The notes: generated by a model not told the origin, from the sequence alone. Shown: positions 36,016 through 45,341, numbered from the stretch's first letter. The stretch is DNA of 64,000 bases from Gammaproteobacteria bacterium (GCA_026705345.1 JAPPAV010000026.1:25500-89499); one strand, 5' to 3'. Translations and numbers: made by a program.

Positions 36016-39000
36016 TCATCCGCCTTGGAACAACCGAATGCTGGCGCTCAGGAACAGCGTCCTGCCATCCAGGTCGTAGCCTGCGCCGATCGGGGCGTTC
36101 TTGATCGCCGACGGACCTTCCGTCTCGTCCACCAAGGGCGGCGCTTCGTCGAACAGGTTCCGGGCACCGAAGCCCACGGCCCAAGTGTCGCCGCGGTACC
36201 AGGTCGACAGCGAGTGGATCAGGTAGCTCGGCGCATCGCCCTGGTCGCGACACAGCAGGTCATCCGGGGGACCCAGGCAGGTGTCGCTGGTGAAACCCGT
36301 GCCGCCGTTGTCGTATATGTCGCTGAAGGCATCGACGAAACGTCGATCCTGCCGGCCTGCGGACACATACCGCATACCCCAGGAGAGACGCCACCGGTCG
36401 TAGTCGAGACGAACGGTGGCCTGCCCCCGGTACTCCGGGAAGTACCATTCGCGCTGGAACTGGTTGAAGTCCGGAACACCGTCGTCGTCGACGAACAGGG
36501 TGGTTCTTTCCATCACCCGGTGGGCATTGACGTCAACGCCCAGTTCGAAGGGCCGGTCGAACGCCGTGAACGTGGTGTCGAAGGCGACGTTGAAATCAAC
36601 GCCGCGCGCGGTCTCGTTGTCGCGGTTGATGAAACCGCGATCGAGATACGTGATGAACGGCCCCGTGCCGTCGCTTTCCAACCCGCCTCGGGTGATCCGA
36701 CTGCAGAACGGGCTGTTACCCGTCTCCGAGTAGTAGCAGTTGTTGACGATGTAGCCGGCGGACGGCTCGATAACGGTGTTGTCGATTTCGATCTGGTAGT
36801 AGCTGGCGCCGATGGTCAGGTCGAACGCGTTGGTGAACGGCTGTTCCCAGGCGAATCCGGCGGTGATGGACTCCGACGTTTCCTCCTTGAGATCCAGCGC
36901 GCCGCCGGCCGCCACCTCGACCGAATACGCGTTGAAGCCGTTGTTGTGCGCGGTCGTCGGATCGATGCCGTTGGCCCGGCAGTTGTCCAGCACGTGCGGC
37001 TCGCGCTCGTCCAGCTCCGGCTCGTACTCGTCGGTGATGTCGTTGATGGCCGCCTCGGGAAGCAGGCAGGGATCGAACACCGTGAGGAACCCCGTCTGGT
37101 CCTGCAGGAACAGTTCGCGCAGGTTCGGCGCCCGGAACGACGTCCCGCCGGTGGCGCGGATCATCAGGGAGTCGATGGGCCGGTAGGCAATCTTGGCCGA
37201 GCCGGTCCATGCGCTACCGCCGTACTGGTCCTTGGTCCACCGCGCCGATACGTTCAACGTAAGCTCCGACGCGGCCAGCTGTCCCGCCAGGATCGGCAAT
37301 TCGACCTCGCCGAAGGCTTCCTGGATGTTCTTCGAGCCAACCGCGCCGCCGTCGGCGAAGAAACCCCAGAACAAGCCGTCGCGGGCAACGTGATCGGGTA
37401 TCGACGTGATCTCGTCTTCGCGGTACTCCAAGCCGAATCCGGCGGAGACCGCACCGGCAGGCAGTTCGAAGAGCGAACCCGTCATGTAGTACGTAACGAC
37501 CGTTTGCTGGTACTCCGTGGCGAAGTCGCGGTTGTCGAATATGTAGTCGCGTTCGGCGTCGGTCGCGAAATCGCCGACGAGGGAGTCGTACAGCGACCGG
37601 GCGAACATGTTGACCGGCACGCAGCCCGGTGCCGTGTCGAAGGCCATCTCCGTTTCCGTGCTGTTCTCGCAGGGGATATCGTTCTCGGAGTAGGCTCCCA
37701 ACGAGAGCAGCAGGCGGTCCTCGCGAATCCCCGGCCTGCGGACCGTCCCGTCCGAACGGGAATGGACGTACGCGAACTCGAAGGACCAATCCGACAACTG
37801 CCCGAAGTTCAACATCGGCAGGTCGCCGGTGACGCCCGCCACGTAGCGGAACTGCTCCAGGTTGCGGGTGTAGTCCGAGCGGTCGCCGCGGATGGTAACG
37901 ATGGGCGTCGTAGGCTGCGGACCAATGGGGCCGACAGTCAATCCGAACGCGTTGTACAAGACCGGCGCGCAAATCGGGTTCGGAATCCCGAACGAGGCGC
38001 ATAGACCTGCCCAACGGACATTGAACTTCTCCATGAAGTTCGGGTTGAGCAGCAATTCGTCGGACGCCAACCCGCAGTCGATGCCCTGGCCTTCGGGATT
38101 GCAGATGTTGAAGGGGTTGCGTGCAGGAACCTCCTGGAAAATCTGCCCCTCGTCGCCGAAAGCGATGATCTCGTTCTCGACATAGCCCAGTTCGAAGAAC
38201 GGCGTTAGGTTCATCTCCCCATCGAAGGTGTACTCGCCGAACACCATGTAGTTCTGGGACTCGAACGTCGGGTAGAGCTCGGCATAGTCGCGGCGACCGT
38301 TCAGACTGTGATCGCGGTAGTTCACGTCCGGCTCGCCGTCGCCGTCGTTGTCGATGGGAAATCCCCAGGACTCCGACTCCGAGAAGCTGGGCCAGCCCCC
38401 GTTGCTTCTCCCGGCGGTGTAGTACACGGATCCCCTGAACGGGACAACAATCCGCGAGGACAACGGAAATATGCTGCCGCAGCCTTCCATGTCCATGCCG
38501 TATACGATCGGGTAGTACAGCGGTTCGGTTCGGGTGCGGCCACCCTCGTCGATCTCGATATTGCGCGAACAACCCGCGGTCCAGGGACGATCCGCCAGGG
38601 TCACGGGATCGCTGCTGTTGTACTCGGCACCCACGCCGATGAAGCCGCGATCGAAGTTCTTGCCCCAGGTCACCGCGAGGACATCCTGATCACCGCCAGC
38701 GTGGGCAGGCCGACTGGGGAAGGTCTCGACCTCCAGTCCGTCGAAGTCCTTGCGCAGGATGACGTTCGCCACGCCGGCGATCGCGTCCGAGCCGTAGATC
38801 GAGGACGCGCCGTCGAGGAGGAGGTCGTATTGCTGGACCAGCGAACCGGGAATCAACCCGAGGTCGGGCGAGGTGGGCGCGCCCTCCACGCCGGCGGGGC
38901 CCATCCGGCGGCCGTTGACCAACAGCAAGGTCCGGTTCGAGCCAAGACCCCGCAGGTTCGCCGTTTGCGTGCCGGGTCCGTCATCGAGCACGAAACCGGA

Positions 39001-39372
39001 GAACGTCACGTCGATCTGCGCGCCCGCGGAAACCGTGGACTTCTGAACGATTTCCTCGGCGTCGATGACACCCGCCTCCCGCGAGACTTCACCGGTGATG
39101 ATCTGTAGCGGCGCGACGCTGGTGTAGGTGTCGCGCTTCAGTCGAGAGCCGGTGACGATGACCTCTTCAACGGCACCGCTAGCATCCTCCACGACCGTAG
39201 GTTGATCCTCCTCCTCTTCGTCCTCGTCCTCTTGTGCCCACGAGGTCGGTGCGACCACGAGGCACGAGACCGCCGCCAAGGCAGCAAGAATAAGTGGGGC
39301 GGAAGCGTCCGAATTCGCGCGCCCCCAAGCGCACCGAACCGGGATCAAAAGCAGGGACAGGAAAATTCGCAT
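36016..39372 (-). CDS. TonB-dependent outer-membrane receptor (large)
   Basis: This 1118-residue receptor has a long signal region ending near SWAQ. An acidic stretch EDEDEEEEDQPT and the plug start EEVIVTGSRLKRDTY follow. A plug domain with TANLRGLGSNRTLLLVNGRRM and GASSIYGSDAIAGVANVIL, then a large barrel ending SASIRLFQGG complete the protein. Six or more cysteines lie in extracellular-type loops. Proteins like this import large ligands such as oligosaccharides or peptides. ATG 39372 has AGGTAC upstream; an upstream ATG at 39459 is in frame but gives no signal peptide. Confidence 0.92.
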   Translation of the reverse strand: MRIFLSLLLIPVRCAWGRANSDASAPLILAALAAVSCLVVAPTSWAQEDEDEEEEDQPTVVEDASGAVEEVIVTGSRLKRDTYTSVAPLQIITGEVSREAGVIDAEEIVQKSTVSAGAQIDVTFSGFVLDDGPGTQTANLRGLGSNRTLLLVNGRRMGPAGVEGAPTSPDLGLIPGSLVQQYDLLLDGASSIYGSDAIAGVANVILRKDFDGLEVETFPSRPAHAGGDQDVLAVTWGKNFDRGFIGVGAEYNSSDPVTLADRPWTAGCSRNIEIDEGGRTRTEPLYYPIVYGMDMEGCGSIFPLSSRIVVPFRGSVYYTAGRSNGGWPSFSESESWGFPIDNDGDGEPDVNYRDHSLNGRRDYAELYPTFESQNYMVFGEYTFDGEMNLTPFFELGYVENEIIAFGDEGQIFQEVPARNPFNICNPEGQGIDCGLASDELLLNPNFMEKFNVRWAGLCASFGIPNPICAPVLYNAFGLTVGPIGPQPTTPIVTIRGDRSDYTRNLEQFRYVAGVTGDLPMLNFGQLSDWSFEFAYVHSRSDGTVRRPGIREDRLLLSLGAYSENDIPCENSTETEMAFDTAPGCVPVNMFARSLYDSLVGDFATDAERDYIFDNRDFATEYQQTVVTYYMTGSLFELPAGAVSAGFGLEYREDEITSIPDHVARDGLFWGFFADGGAVGSKNIQEAFGEVELPILAGQLAASELTLNVSARWTKDQYGGSAWTGSAKIAYRPIDSLMIRATGGTSFRAPNLRELFLQDQTGFLTVFDPCLLPEAAINDITDEYEPELDEREPHVLDNCRANGIDPTTAHNNGFNAYSVEVAAGGALDLKEETSESITAGFAWEQPFTNAFDLTIGASYYQIEIDNTVIEPSAGYIVNNCYYSETGNSPFCSRITRGGLESDGTGPFITYLDRGFINRDNETARGVDFNVAFDTTFTAFDRPFELGVDVNAHRVMERTTLFVDDDGVPDFNQFQREWYFPEYRGQATVRLDYDRWRLSWGMRYVSAGRQDRRFVDAFSDIYDNGGTGFTSDTCLGPPDDLLCRDQGDAPSYLIHSLSTWYRGDTWAVGFGARNLFDEAPPLVDETEGPSAIKNAPIGAGYDLDGRTLFLSASIRLFQGG

Positions 39373-39560
39373 AGTTGTACCTGTCTGTCTAGAAATGGTG
39401 GCCGGATGGTACAACAAACCCCGTAAGGATTCCGCAACATCCGGTGTCATTTGGTTCACAATCTCGGGGGGCTCAACCCCGCGTCAGGCAACGGGTTTTT
39501 GCACTCCTCAGCCCCTCGCACGGAACAAGCCCACAACCCGCTGAATCACACGACCAACTC

Positions 39561-39661
39561 CGTGGGGGCGACCCTATGGTCGCCCGTCGCGATTCCGCGT
39601 CGTGGCCTCGCTAAACACGATCGCAGGGCGCGCCGGGACGGGACAAGCCCGTCCCCTACGG
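39561..39661. repeat. Palindromic repeat element, copy 8
   Basis: The minus-strand reading begins GTCCGTAGGGGACGGG with the GGGACGGG-CTTGT-CCCGTCCC hairpin. It ends in a GGCGACC-CTATG-GGTCGCC-type hairpin at 39561-39590. It supplies the TAG stop (39658-39656) of the aminomutase gene. Confidence 0.85.
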
Positions 39662-41113
39662 ACCGACAGCCGACTCGATGGTGCGTTCGCTCATCGATTC
39701 GAAGTCGTCCTCGAAGAAGAAGCGCTCCTCCCCGAAGGCCGGCTTCAACTGGTCGAGCCAGGTCGCCTTGGGGTCGAAGGCCGCGAAGAACGGCACGCCG
39801 ACCCAGTCGGGGTTGCGTCCCTGCAGGAACCGCAGCACGAAGACCTTCTCGCCCTGGACGTCCTGAACGCCGACGATCTCTACCTTGCCCGGTGCCGCGC
39901 TCATGCTGGGGCCTCGCGCCGTTCGGGCCAGACCCGACACCTTCCGGATGGCCTCCGAGTAAATCCGCTGCGCCCGGGCGAGCGGTACCTCGAAGTAGCG
40001 CTTCGCGCCGGTGTCGCGTTCCACGAACATGTAGTAGGGAACGATGCCTAGCCGCACCTCGTCCTCCCACATCCGCCGCCACACCGCCGGGTCGTCGTTG
40101 ATGTGTTTGAGCAGGGGCGCCTGGGCGCGGACAACCGCGCCGGTGTCGCGCAACCGTCGAATCGCCTTCTGCACGACGTCGGTGGACAGTTCCCGCCAGT
40201 GGTTGAGATGCGCCATGATCGCCATGTGCCGCCCGGACGCCACCACCCGTTCGAGAAGACGCAACAGCTCGTCGGCGTCTGGGTCCGTCACGAACCGGTG
40301 CGGCCAGAAAGTCAGCGACTTCGTCCCGATGCGGATGTTCCGGACATGGCTCATCTCGGGTGATTCGAGGATCGGCTCGATATACCGCGCCAACACCGAT
40401 GCCTTCATGACCATGGGATCTCCGCCCGTCATCAGCAGATCCGTCACCTCCGGGTGGGTGGAGAGATGACGGTGCAGTCCGGTCATCTGCTTGGCGTAGA
40501 TCTTCATGTCCTTGCCAACGAACTGCGCCCACCGGAAGCAGAAGGTGCAGTACGCATGGCAGGTCTGGGCACGGCTGGGGAAAAAGAGGACCGTTTCGCG
40601 ATACTTGTGCTGGATGCCTTCGAGGGTCCCGTTCTGATCGTCCTCCGGGATGTTGAGCTCCCGCTGGCCGGCCGGATGGGGATTGAGCCCTTCGCGGATC
40701 GACGCAACGAGCGGCGCGATCTGTTCGTCGGTCGCCCCTCGTTTGAGAAGATCCGCAATCCGATCGAAGTCGCCGGGATCGAGCATGCCGCGCTGCGGGA
40801 ACGTCATCTGGTAGATCGGGTCGTCCGGTACCCGCGACCAGTCGATCAGGTCGATCACGTAGTTGTTGGTCCGGAACGGCAGCACCTGGCTGACGACCCG
40901 CATTGCGAATCGTTCGTCCGCGGGCCGACCGGCCAACTGTGGTATGCGGTCCAGGCGCCGCTCCGAAATGGCCCTGTACCGAGGCGTAGAGCCCTGTCCG
41001 TTGACACGCGCCGCCTGCCGACGGCCATTCGCCATGGGGCCATGTCGCGACGACCCGCCGGCATCACCGACGACTCGGCTCTGATCCACTACGTGGACGT
41101 CGATGGCGTCCAT
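39656..41113 (-). CDS. KamA family radical SAM protein (lysine 2,3-aminomutase-like)
   Basis: This 485-residue enzyme has the radical SAM cluster motif CHAYCTFC, the KamA stretch LLMTGGDPMVM, and RIGTKSLTFWPHRFV. Family members shift an amino group by PLP and a 5'-deoxyadenosyl radical, usually on lysine or glutamate. Its length and C-terminal extension are longer than the classic clostridial enzyme. ATG 41113 has GGGGGAG three bases upstream; an ATG at 41134 is less well placed. The stop (GGT CCG TAG) is donated by a repeat. Confidence 0.9.
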   Translation of the reverse strand: MDAIDVHVVDQSRVVGDAGGSSRHGPMANGRRQAARVNGQGSTPRYRAISERRLDRIPQLAGRPADERFAMRVVSQVLPFRTNNYVIDLIDWSRVPDDPIYQMTFPQRGMLDPGDFDRIADLLKRGATDEQIAPLVASIREGLNPHPAGQRELNIPEDDQNGTLEGIQHKYRETVLFFPSRAQTCHAYCTFCFRWAQFVGKDMKIYAKQMTGLHRHLSTHPEVTDLLMTGGDPMVMKASVLARYIEPILESPEMSHVRNIRIGTKSLTFWPHRFVTDPDADELLRLLERVVASGRHMAIMAHLNHWRELSTDVVQKAIRRLRDTGAVVRAQAPLLKHINDDPAVWRRMWEDEVRLGIVPYYMFVERDTGAKRYFEVPLARAQRIYSEAIRKVSGLARTARGPSMSAAPGKVEIVGVQDVQGEKVFVLRFLQGRNPDWVGVPFFAAFDPKATWLDQLKPAFGEERFFFEDDFESMSERTIESAVGP

Positions 41114-41299
41114 AGACTCCCCCAGTTTGTTCATCCGCTAGGCGCCCAACGTCGCGCCGACAACGCGAGAACCTCCCCAAGCAGTCCCACGGAGCATAAC
41201 AGACGATCCGTCACCGGACCGCGATCACCAGAGGCAAAGAGGTGTCGAACCCGGCAGTGCCGCTCGGCACCGCCGGAACGCGTCGATGAGAAGCGGGAT

Positions 41300-41375
41300 T
41301 GGCTCCGCCTGCTGGGCTCGAACCAGCGACCCGCTGATTAACAGTCAGCTGCTCTACCAACTGAGCTAAGGCGGA
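41300..41375 (-). tRNA. tRNA-Asn (GTT)
   Basis: Read on the minus strand, a 76-nt cloverleaf starts TCCGCCTTAGCTCAG and has D-loop GTTGGTAGAG. The anticodon loop CTGTTAA carries anticodon GTT, and the T-loop is GGTTCGAGCC. The acceptor stem TCCGCCT/AGGCGGA is followed by discriminator G and an encoded CCA. Confidence 0.97.
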
Positions 41376-41403
41376 AAGGTCCCCGTGCCTCGAGGAGCGC
41401 GCT

Positions 41404-41431
41404 AGTGTACCTGCTTGCGGACGCACGGCAA
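41404..41431 (-). promoter_or_regulatory. Candidate sigma-70 promoter for tRNA-Asn
   Basis: On the minus strand TTGCCG (41431-41426) and TACACT (41409-41404) are 16 bases apart, ending about 29 bases before the tRNA 5' end. Confidence 0.5.
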
Positions 41432-41482
41432 GCGCAAATAGGCTGTCGGTAACGACTCCGACGCTCCGGTCCGGCCCGAGCG

Positions 41483-41821
41483 CTATCGTGCCTGCCCAGC
41501 CGACTGGGCCAGTGCCATCATGGCCTGCCGGTCGGTCTCGCTGTCCTTGCGAATACGTTCTGCGATGTCCAGCATGGCCTGTCGATCATTGGCGGCGTCC
41601 CGACGGTCGTTGGCAGCATCGGTGCGGAACCCTTCGGCCAAGGCGAACATCGCCTGCCGGTCGGCGGCACTTTCGGCGCGCATCGCGCGCAGTTCCTCGC
41701 GCATGTGATCCTCGGCGCGTTGTATGGCCGCGGTGAGCTCGCGCCGCAATGCGTCGATCTTGTCCGTTACGCCAGCGGCTTCCAGCGTGGCGGCTCGTGC
41801 CGCCTTGGTGATGAAGGGCAT
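41483..41821 (-). CDS. Small alpha-helical protein with DRQAM repeats
   Basis: This 112-residue protein is predicted to be almost wholly helical and charged. Three copies of a DRQAM unit (DRQAMFALAE, DRQAMLDIAE, DRQAMMALAQ) occur about every 27 residues in the C-terminal half. I recognise no enzyme family. GGGGAA lies about six bases before ATG 41821, which fixes the start against a TTG at 41836. It resembles the coiled-coil protein at 47223 only in general style. Confidence 0.62.
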   Translation of the reverse strand: MPFITKAARAATLEAAGVTDKIDALRRELTAAIQRAEDHMREELRAMRAESAADRQAMFALAEGFRTDAANDRRDAANDRQAMLDIAERIRKDSETDRQAMMALAQSAGQAR

Positions 41822-42155
41822 TACTGCGTTCCCCAATGTCCGCTGCGTTCCGTAGAAGAACGCCGACGACCGTTCGCGACCGCCATTTCTTGATCGCGTG
41901 GCCCTACTCTACACACTCGCCACAGGGATGTATGTGGGAAATCTCCCATTGTTGGATGTCTCAAACGCCACGCTGCCTACGTGCACGATGGCGGCCGCCG
42001 TAGTGCCCCAAAGCCAAGGCCGGCCGCGTCCGAAGGACGCGCGCCTTCGCCATTTGCTATGCGCGCTAACGCGCCGTAGGGGACGGGCTTGTCCCGTCCC
42101 GCCAGCCGAGGAGCGCGTAGGACGCGGGCGACCACAAGGGTCGCCCCTACGGGTA
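41822..42155. other. Intergenic region with hairpins and a repeat element
   Basis: The 334 bases hold the presumed promoter of the helical protein (minus) at the left, a CGCGTCC-GAA-GGACGCG hairpin at 42025-42041 and the repeat element at 42074-42151. I see no gene. Confidence 0.55.
42074..42151. repeat. Palindromic repeat element, copy 9
   Basis: CCGTAGGGGACGGG with the GGGACGGG-CTTGT-CCCGTCCC hairpin on the left and GGCGACC-ACAAG-GGTCGCC then CCCTACGG on the right. It ends five bases past the stop of the deacylase gene. Confidence 0.88.
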
Positions 42156-43853
42156 CTAGCGCGACGCCCGCAGCAGTCTGCCCGGTGTCGCGCCGGTGGG
42201 TTCGTTGTCCCGGAGCAGCACTTCGCCGTTCACGACCGTGGCAAGGATGCCCTGTGCCGTCTGCTTGAAGCGCTTGGCTCCCGCAGGCAGGTCGTGGACG
42301 ACTTCCGGCATGTTCGGCGCGATCGTGTCGGGATCGAACACCGTGACGTCGGCCGCCATCCCGAGGCGCAGCATGCCGCGGTCGTGGAGCCCCCAACGGT
42401 GCGCCGGCTCTGCGGTCACCTGCCGCACGGCCTCCTCCAAGGTGAGCGCCTGTCGCTCGCGAACCCACTGGCTGAACACGTTGGTCTGCAGCGAGCTGTC
42501 CATGATCTGCGAAACGTGCGCGCCGGAATCGGAGAAGGTCACCACGGAATGGGGGTGCTTCATCATCGCGAGCACGTCCTCGTCGTTCTCGTTGTTGAGC
42601 GGCATCCGGAACAGCGTCTTCAGATCTTCCTCGACGGCGAGATCGATCAGCAGTTCGGCGCACCGGACACCCCGTTCCCGGGCGAGTTGGGCAACGCTCG
42701 CATCGTGCCCGTCGGTGCCGCGCATCACGAAGAGCCGTTCCCAGTCCGGCGGATTCACGGTCATGCCCCGGGCCTTGTGCCGCTCGCTCGGGCGGCTCGC
42801 CACCTCGACCAGCTTAGCCTTCAAGGCCGGATCCTTGAGCTGCGCCCTCTGCTCGGCCAGGGGCAACCGACGAATGTCCCGCCACGCATCCCAGGAGTCG
42901 AAGGGCAGGTGGGATTCGAAGGTGTAGATGACGCAGATCGAGCGGGAGTGAACCTGGGCGAACATGCGGCCACCGGCCTCGGCGACGTCGTCAAGCAGAT
43001 CGAAGTAGCTGCGCCAGACTTCCGGCACCTGGCGGTTGGCGAACATGCCCCAGGTCACGGGCACCCCTGACTCCAGGGCCAACGCCTTAAGGCGTTGCTG
43101 GTAGTCGTGCATCCGCGACGGATCCCGACCGGTGGCCTCGGCGGCGATCTCGAACATCCCGAGACCGGTACGCCCCATGGCGTTGACCAGGCGGCGCACT
43201 TCCTCCCAAGACGCCACGCGGCTTGCCACGGGCTTGTGGTCGGAGGTCTGGTGGTTCGGGGAACGGGAGGTCGTGAAACCCACCGCGCCGGCGCGCACCG
43301 CTTCCTGGACGATGCCCGCCATGCGCTCGATGTCGTCCTCGGTCGCCTGCTCCTCGAAGGCGCGCGGTCCCATGACGTAGGTACGCAGCGCCGAGTGGCC
43401 GATGTAGCCCGCATAGTTGATGCCCTTCGGCAGGGCATCGACCACATCAAGGTATTCCGGGTAGGTCTCCCAGCGCCACTCGATGCCGGCCAGCATGGCT
43501 TCCCGGGCAATGTCCTCGGCGCGCTCGAGGTTGCGGAATACCAGATCCGCCTCGCTCTCCCGACACGGCGCCAGCGTGAAGCCGCAGTTGCCCATCACCA
43601 CGCTCGTGACGCCGTGGTAGCACGAACAGGATCCGAGGTGATCCCAGAACACCTGGGCATCCATGTGCGTATGGCCGTCGACGAATCCGGGCGCGACGAC
43701 ATGGCCTTGTGCGTCGATCCGGTTCGCGGCCCTGCCCGGATTCCTCCCGATGAAGGCGATTCGTCCGTCGGCGATACCCAGGTCGGCGCGGTAGCCGGGC
43801 GATCCCGACCCGTCGACGACGGTTCCGTTTTCGATCACCAGGTCGTATGTCAT
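42156..43853 (-). CDS. N-acyl-D-amino-acid deacylase family protein
   Basis: This 565-residue amidohydrolase has the N-terminal beta-sandwich start MTYDLVIENGTVVDGSG, the metal site PGFVDGHTHMD, and SVVMGNCGFTLAP, the stretch that marks D-aminoacylases and related hydrolases. A second beta part at the C-terminus ends ATVVNGEVLLRDNE. Family members remove acyl groups from D-amino acids or act on cyclic amides in the cytoplasm. The ATG at 43853 follows AAGGGGGACG. Confidence 0.9.
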   Translation of the reverse strand: MTYDLVIENGTVVDGSGSPGYRADLGIADGRIAFIGRNPGRAANRIDAQGHVVAPGFVDGHTHMDAQVFWDHLGSCSCYHGVTSVVMGNCGFTLAPCRESEADLVFRNLERAEDIAREAMLAGIEWRWETYPEYLDVVDALPKGINYAGYIGHSALRTYVMGPRAFEEQATEDDIERMAGIVQEAVRAGAVGFTTSRSPNHQTSDHKPVASRVASWEEVRRLVNAMGRTGLGMFEIAAEATGRDPSRMHDYQQRLKALALESGVPVTWGMFANRQVPEVWRSYFDLLDDVAEAGGRMFAQVHSRSICVIYTFESHLPFDSWDAWRDIRRLPLAEQRAQLKDPALKAKLVEVASRPSERHKARGMTVNPPDWERLFVMRGTDGHDASVAQLARERGVRCAELLIDLAVEEDLKTLFRMPLNNENDEDVLAMMKHPHSVVTFSDSGAHVSQIMDSSLQTNVFSQWVRERQALTLEEAVRQVTAEPAHRWGLHDRGMLRLGMAADVTVFDPDTIAPNMPEVVHDLPAGAKRFKQTAQGILATVVNGEVLLRDNEPTGATPGRLLRASR

Positions 43854-43914
43854 GCGTCCGTCCCCCTTAACGGAATACCATACACCAACCCTCGGTCGGA
43901 CAGCCTGAGAAGAC

Positions 43915-45216
43915 GTGCAACGAGACTACCCCGACATCGCCCTCCACGTGCCGACGCTGCTCCTGCCCCGGCCGGGAATCCCACTCCCCGCCTGGTCGGT
44001 GATCGCCTGTGACCAGTACACCTCCCAAGGCGAGTACTGGGAAGAGACGCGACGCCTGGTGGGCGAGACGCCATCGACACTCGACCTCGTGCTCCCGGAG
44101 GCACATCTGCAACGGGGCGACCGGGAGGAGACGATCGGTCGCATCAACCGCCGAATGGCCCGGTTCCTAGCCGACGGCACGCTGATCGAACACCCGCCGG
44201 CGTTCATGCTGGTCGAACGCGATGTCGGTCGAGGCTCGCCGCGTCAAGGCCTGCTGGTCGCGCTGGACCTCGAACGCTTCGACTTCTCCGACGGCGCCCG
44301 CGAATTGATTCGCAGCACGGAGGGGACCGATCCCGCCCGGTTGCCGGCCAGAATGGCCGTTCGGCGCCACGCGCCTCTCGAGGCTCCCCATATCCTGGTT
44401 CTGATCGACGATCCGGATGGAACGGTCATCGAGCCGCTATCCCGTTGCCAACTGCCCCAGGCCTACGATTTCGAGCTGATGCAGGGGGGAGGCCGGGTCC
44501 GCGGCCGCTGGGTCCGCGACGAGAGGCTGATCGGTACCACTGCGTCCCGTCTCCGTGCGCTGGTGCGCGGCGACCCACCGATGCTCTACGCCATGGGCGA
44601 CGGCAACCATTCGTTTGCCGCCGCGCGCGCCATCTGGGAGGAGTCGAAGGAGCGGGAACCCGCGGGGACCGACCATCCGGGGCGTTTCGCGCTGGTCGAA
44701 CTGGTCAACATTCACGACCCGGCACTGTGCTTCGAGCCGATTCATCGGCTGGTGGACTCGGTCGACCCCGAGGAGTTATTGGTGGCGATGATCAAGGACT
44801 TCCGAGATCAAGGCGTCCGGCATTGGACCTACCCCGACGAGGGAACCTGGCGGCAGGGTTGCGCGGTAGAACGCGCGTCAAACCCCCATCGTCTCCCCTA
44901 CCGGACGGCGACCACCTTCGGCGTGTTGGAGATCGATGCGCCGGCTCTCAAGCTCGAGACCGCCACCCTGCACGCCTTCCTGGACCGGTACCTCGAGGAA
45001 AACGGGGCGGCGAGGATCGACTACATCCACGGCGAAGCGGCGCTTGCCGATCTATGCCGGACCGAGGGACGAATCGGGTTCATATTGCCCGCCATGGACA
45101 AGCACGATCTGTTCGCAAGCGTGGTCGAAGAAGGCGCAACGCCACGCAAGACCTTCTCGCTGGGAGAAGCCCACGAGAAACGCTTCTACTTGGAGTGCCG
45201 ACGGATCCGTCCGTAG
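43915..45216 (+). CDS. DUF1015 family protein
   Basis: This 433-residue protein matches DUF1015: IACDQYTSQGEYW near residue 30, and MGDGNHSFAAARAIWEE in the middle, the most conserved block. These proteins occur in clostridia and many other bacteria; a nucleotide or phosphate ligand has been suggested but the reaction is unknown. The GTG start at 43915 lies 61 bases from the divergent deacylase ATG. The stop CGT CCG TAG comes from a repeat. Confidence 0.85.
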   Translation: MQRDYPDIALHVPTLLLPRPGIPLPAWSVIACDQYTSQGEYWEETRRLVGETPSTLDLVLPEAHLQRGDREETIGRINRRMARFLADGTLIEHPPAFMLVERDVGRGSPRQGLLVALDLERFDFSDGARELIRSTEGTDPARLPARMAVRRHAPLEAPHILVLIDDPDGTVIEPLSRCQLPQAYDFELMQGGGRVRGRWVRDERLIGTTASRLRALVRGDPPMLYAMGDGNHSFAAARAIWEESKEREPAGTDHPGRFALVELVNIHDPALCFEPIHRLVDSVDPEELLVAMIKDFRDQGVRHWTYPDEGTWRQGCAVERASNPHRLPYRTATTFGVLEIDAPALKLETATLHAFLDRYLEENGAARIDYIHGEAALADLCRTEGRIGFILPAMDKHDLFASVVEEGATPRKTFSLGEAHEKRFYLECRRIRP

Positions 45217-45341
45217 GGGACGGGCCCGGGACGGTGGGGGCTGGGGCCAGACGGCGAGGCACGAGCAGTCTGGCGGCGTTGTCCCGTCCCCGCGGCAACG
45301 TCAATGTCCCGGCGCGGGCGGGGACAAGCCCCGCCCCTACG
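45209..45341. repeat. Palindromic repeat element, copy 10, left hairpin split by an insert
   Basis: GTCCGTAGGGGACGGGC opens the element, but the loop of the first hairpin is filled by about 55 bases (45226-45280) before GTCCCGTCCCC. The insert is the same block seen at 13737-13806. The right-hand hairpin is GGGCGGGG-ACAAG-CCCCGCCC then CTACGG. The TAG at 45214-45216 ends the DUF1015 gene. Confidence 0.85.

Noticed and set aside
36025..38004. A 659-residue plus-strand frame
   Set aside because: Antisense to the large TonB receptor, which has signal, plug and barrel features.
45234..45290. Possible small RNA or gene in the block shared with 13737-13806
   Set aside because: It lies within a repeat element, with no promoter or open frame of its own.
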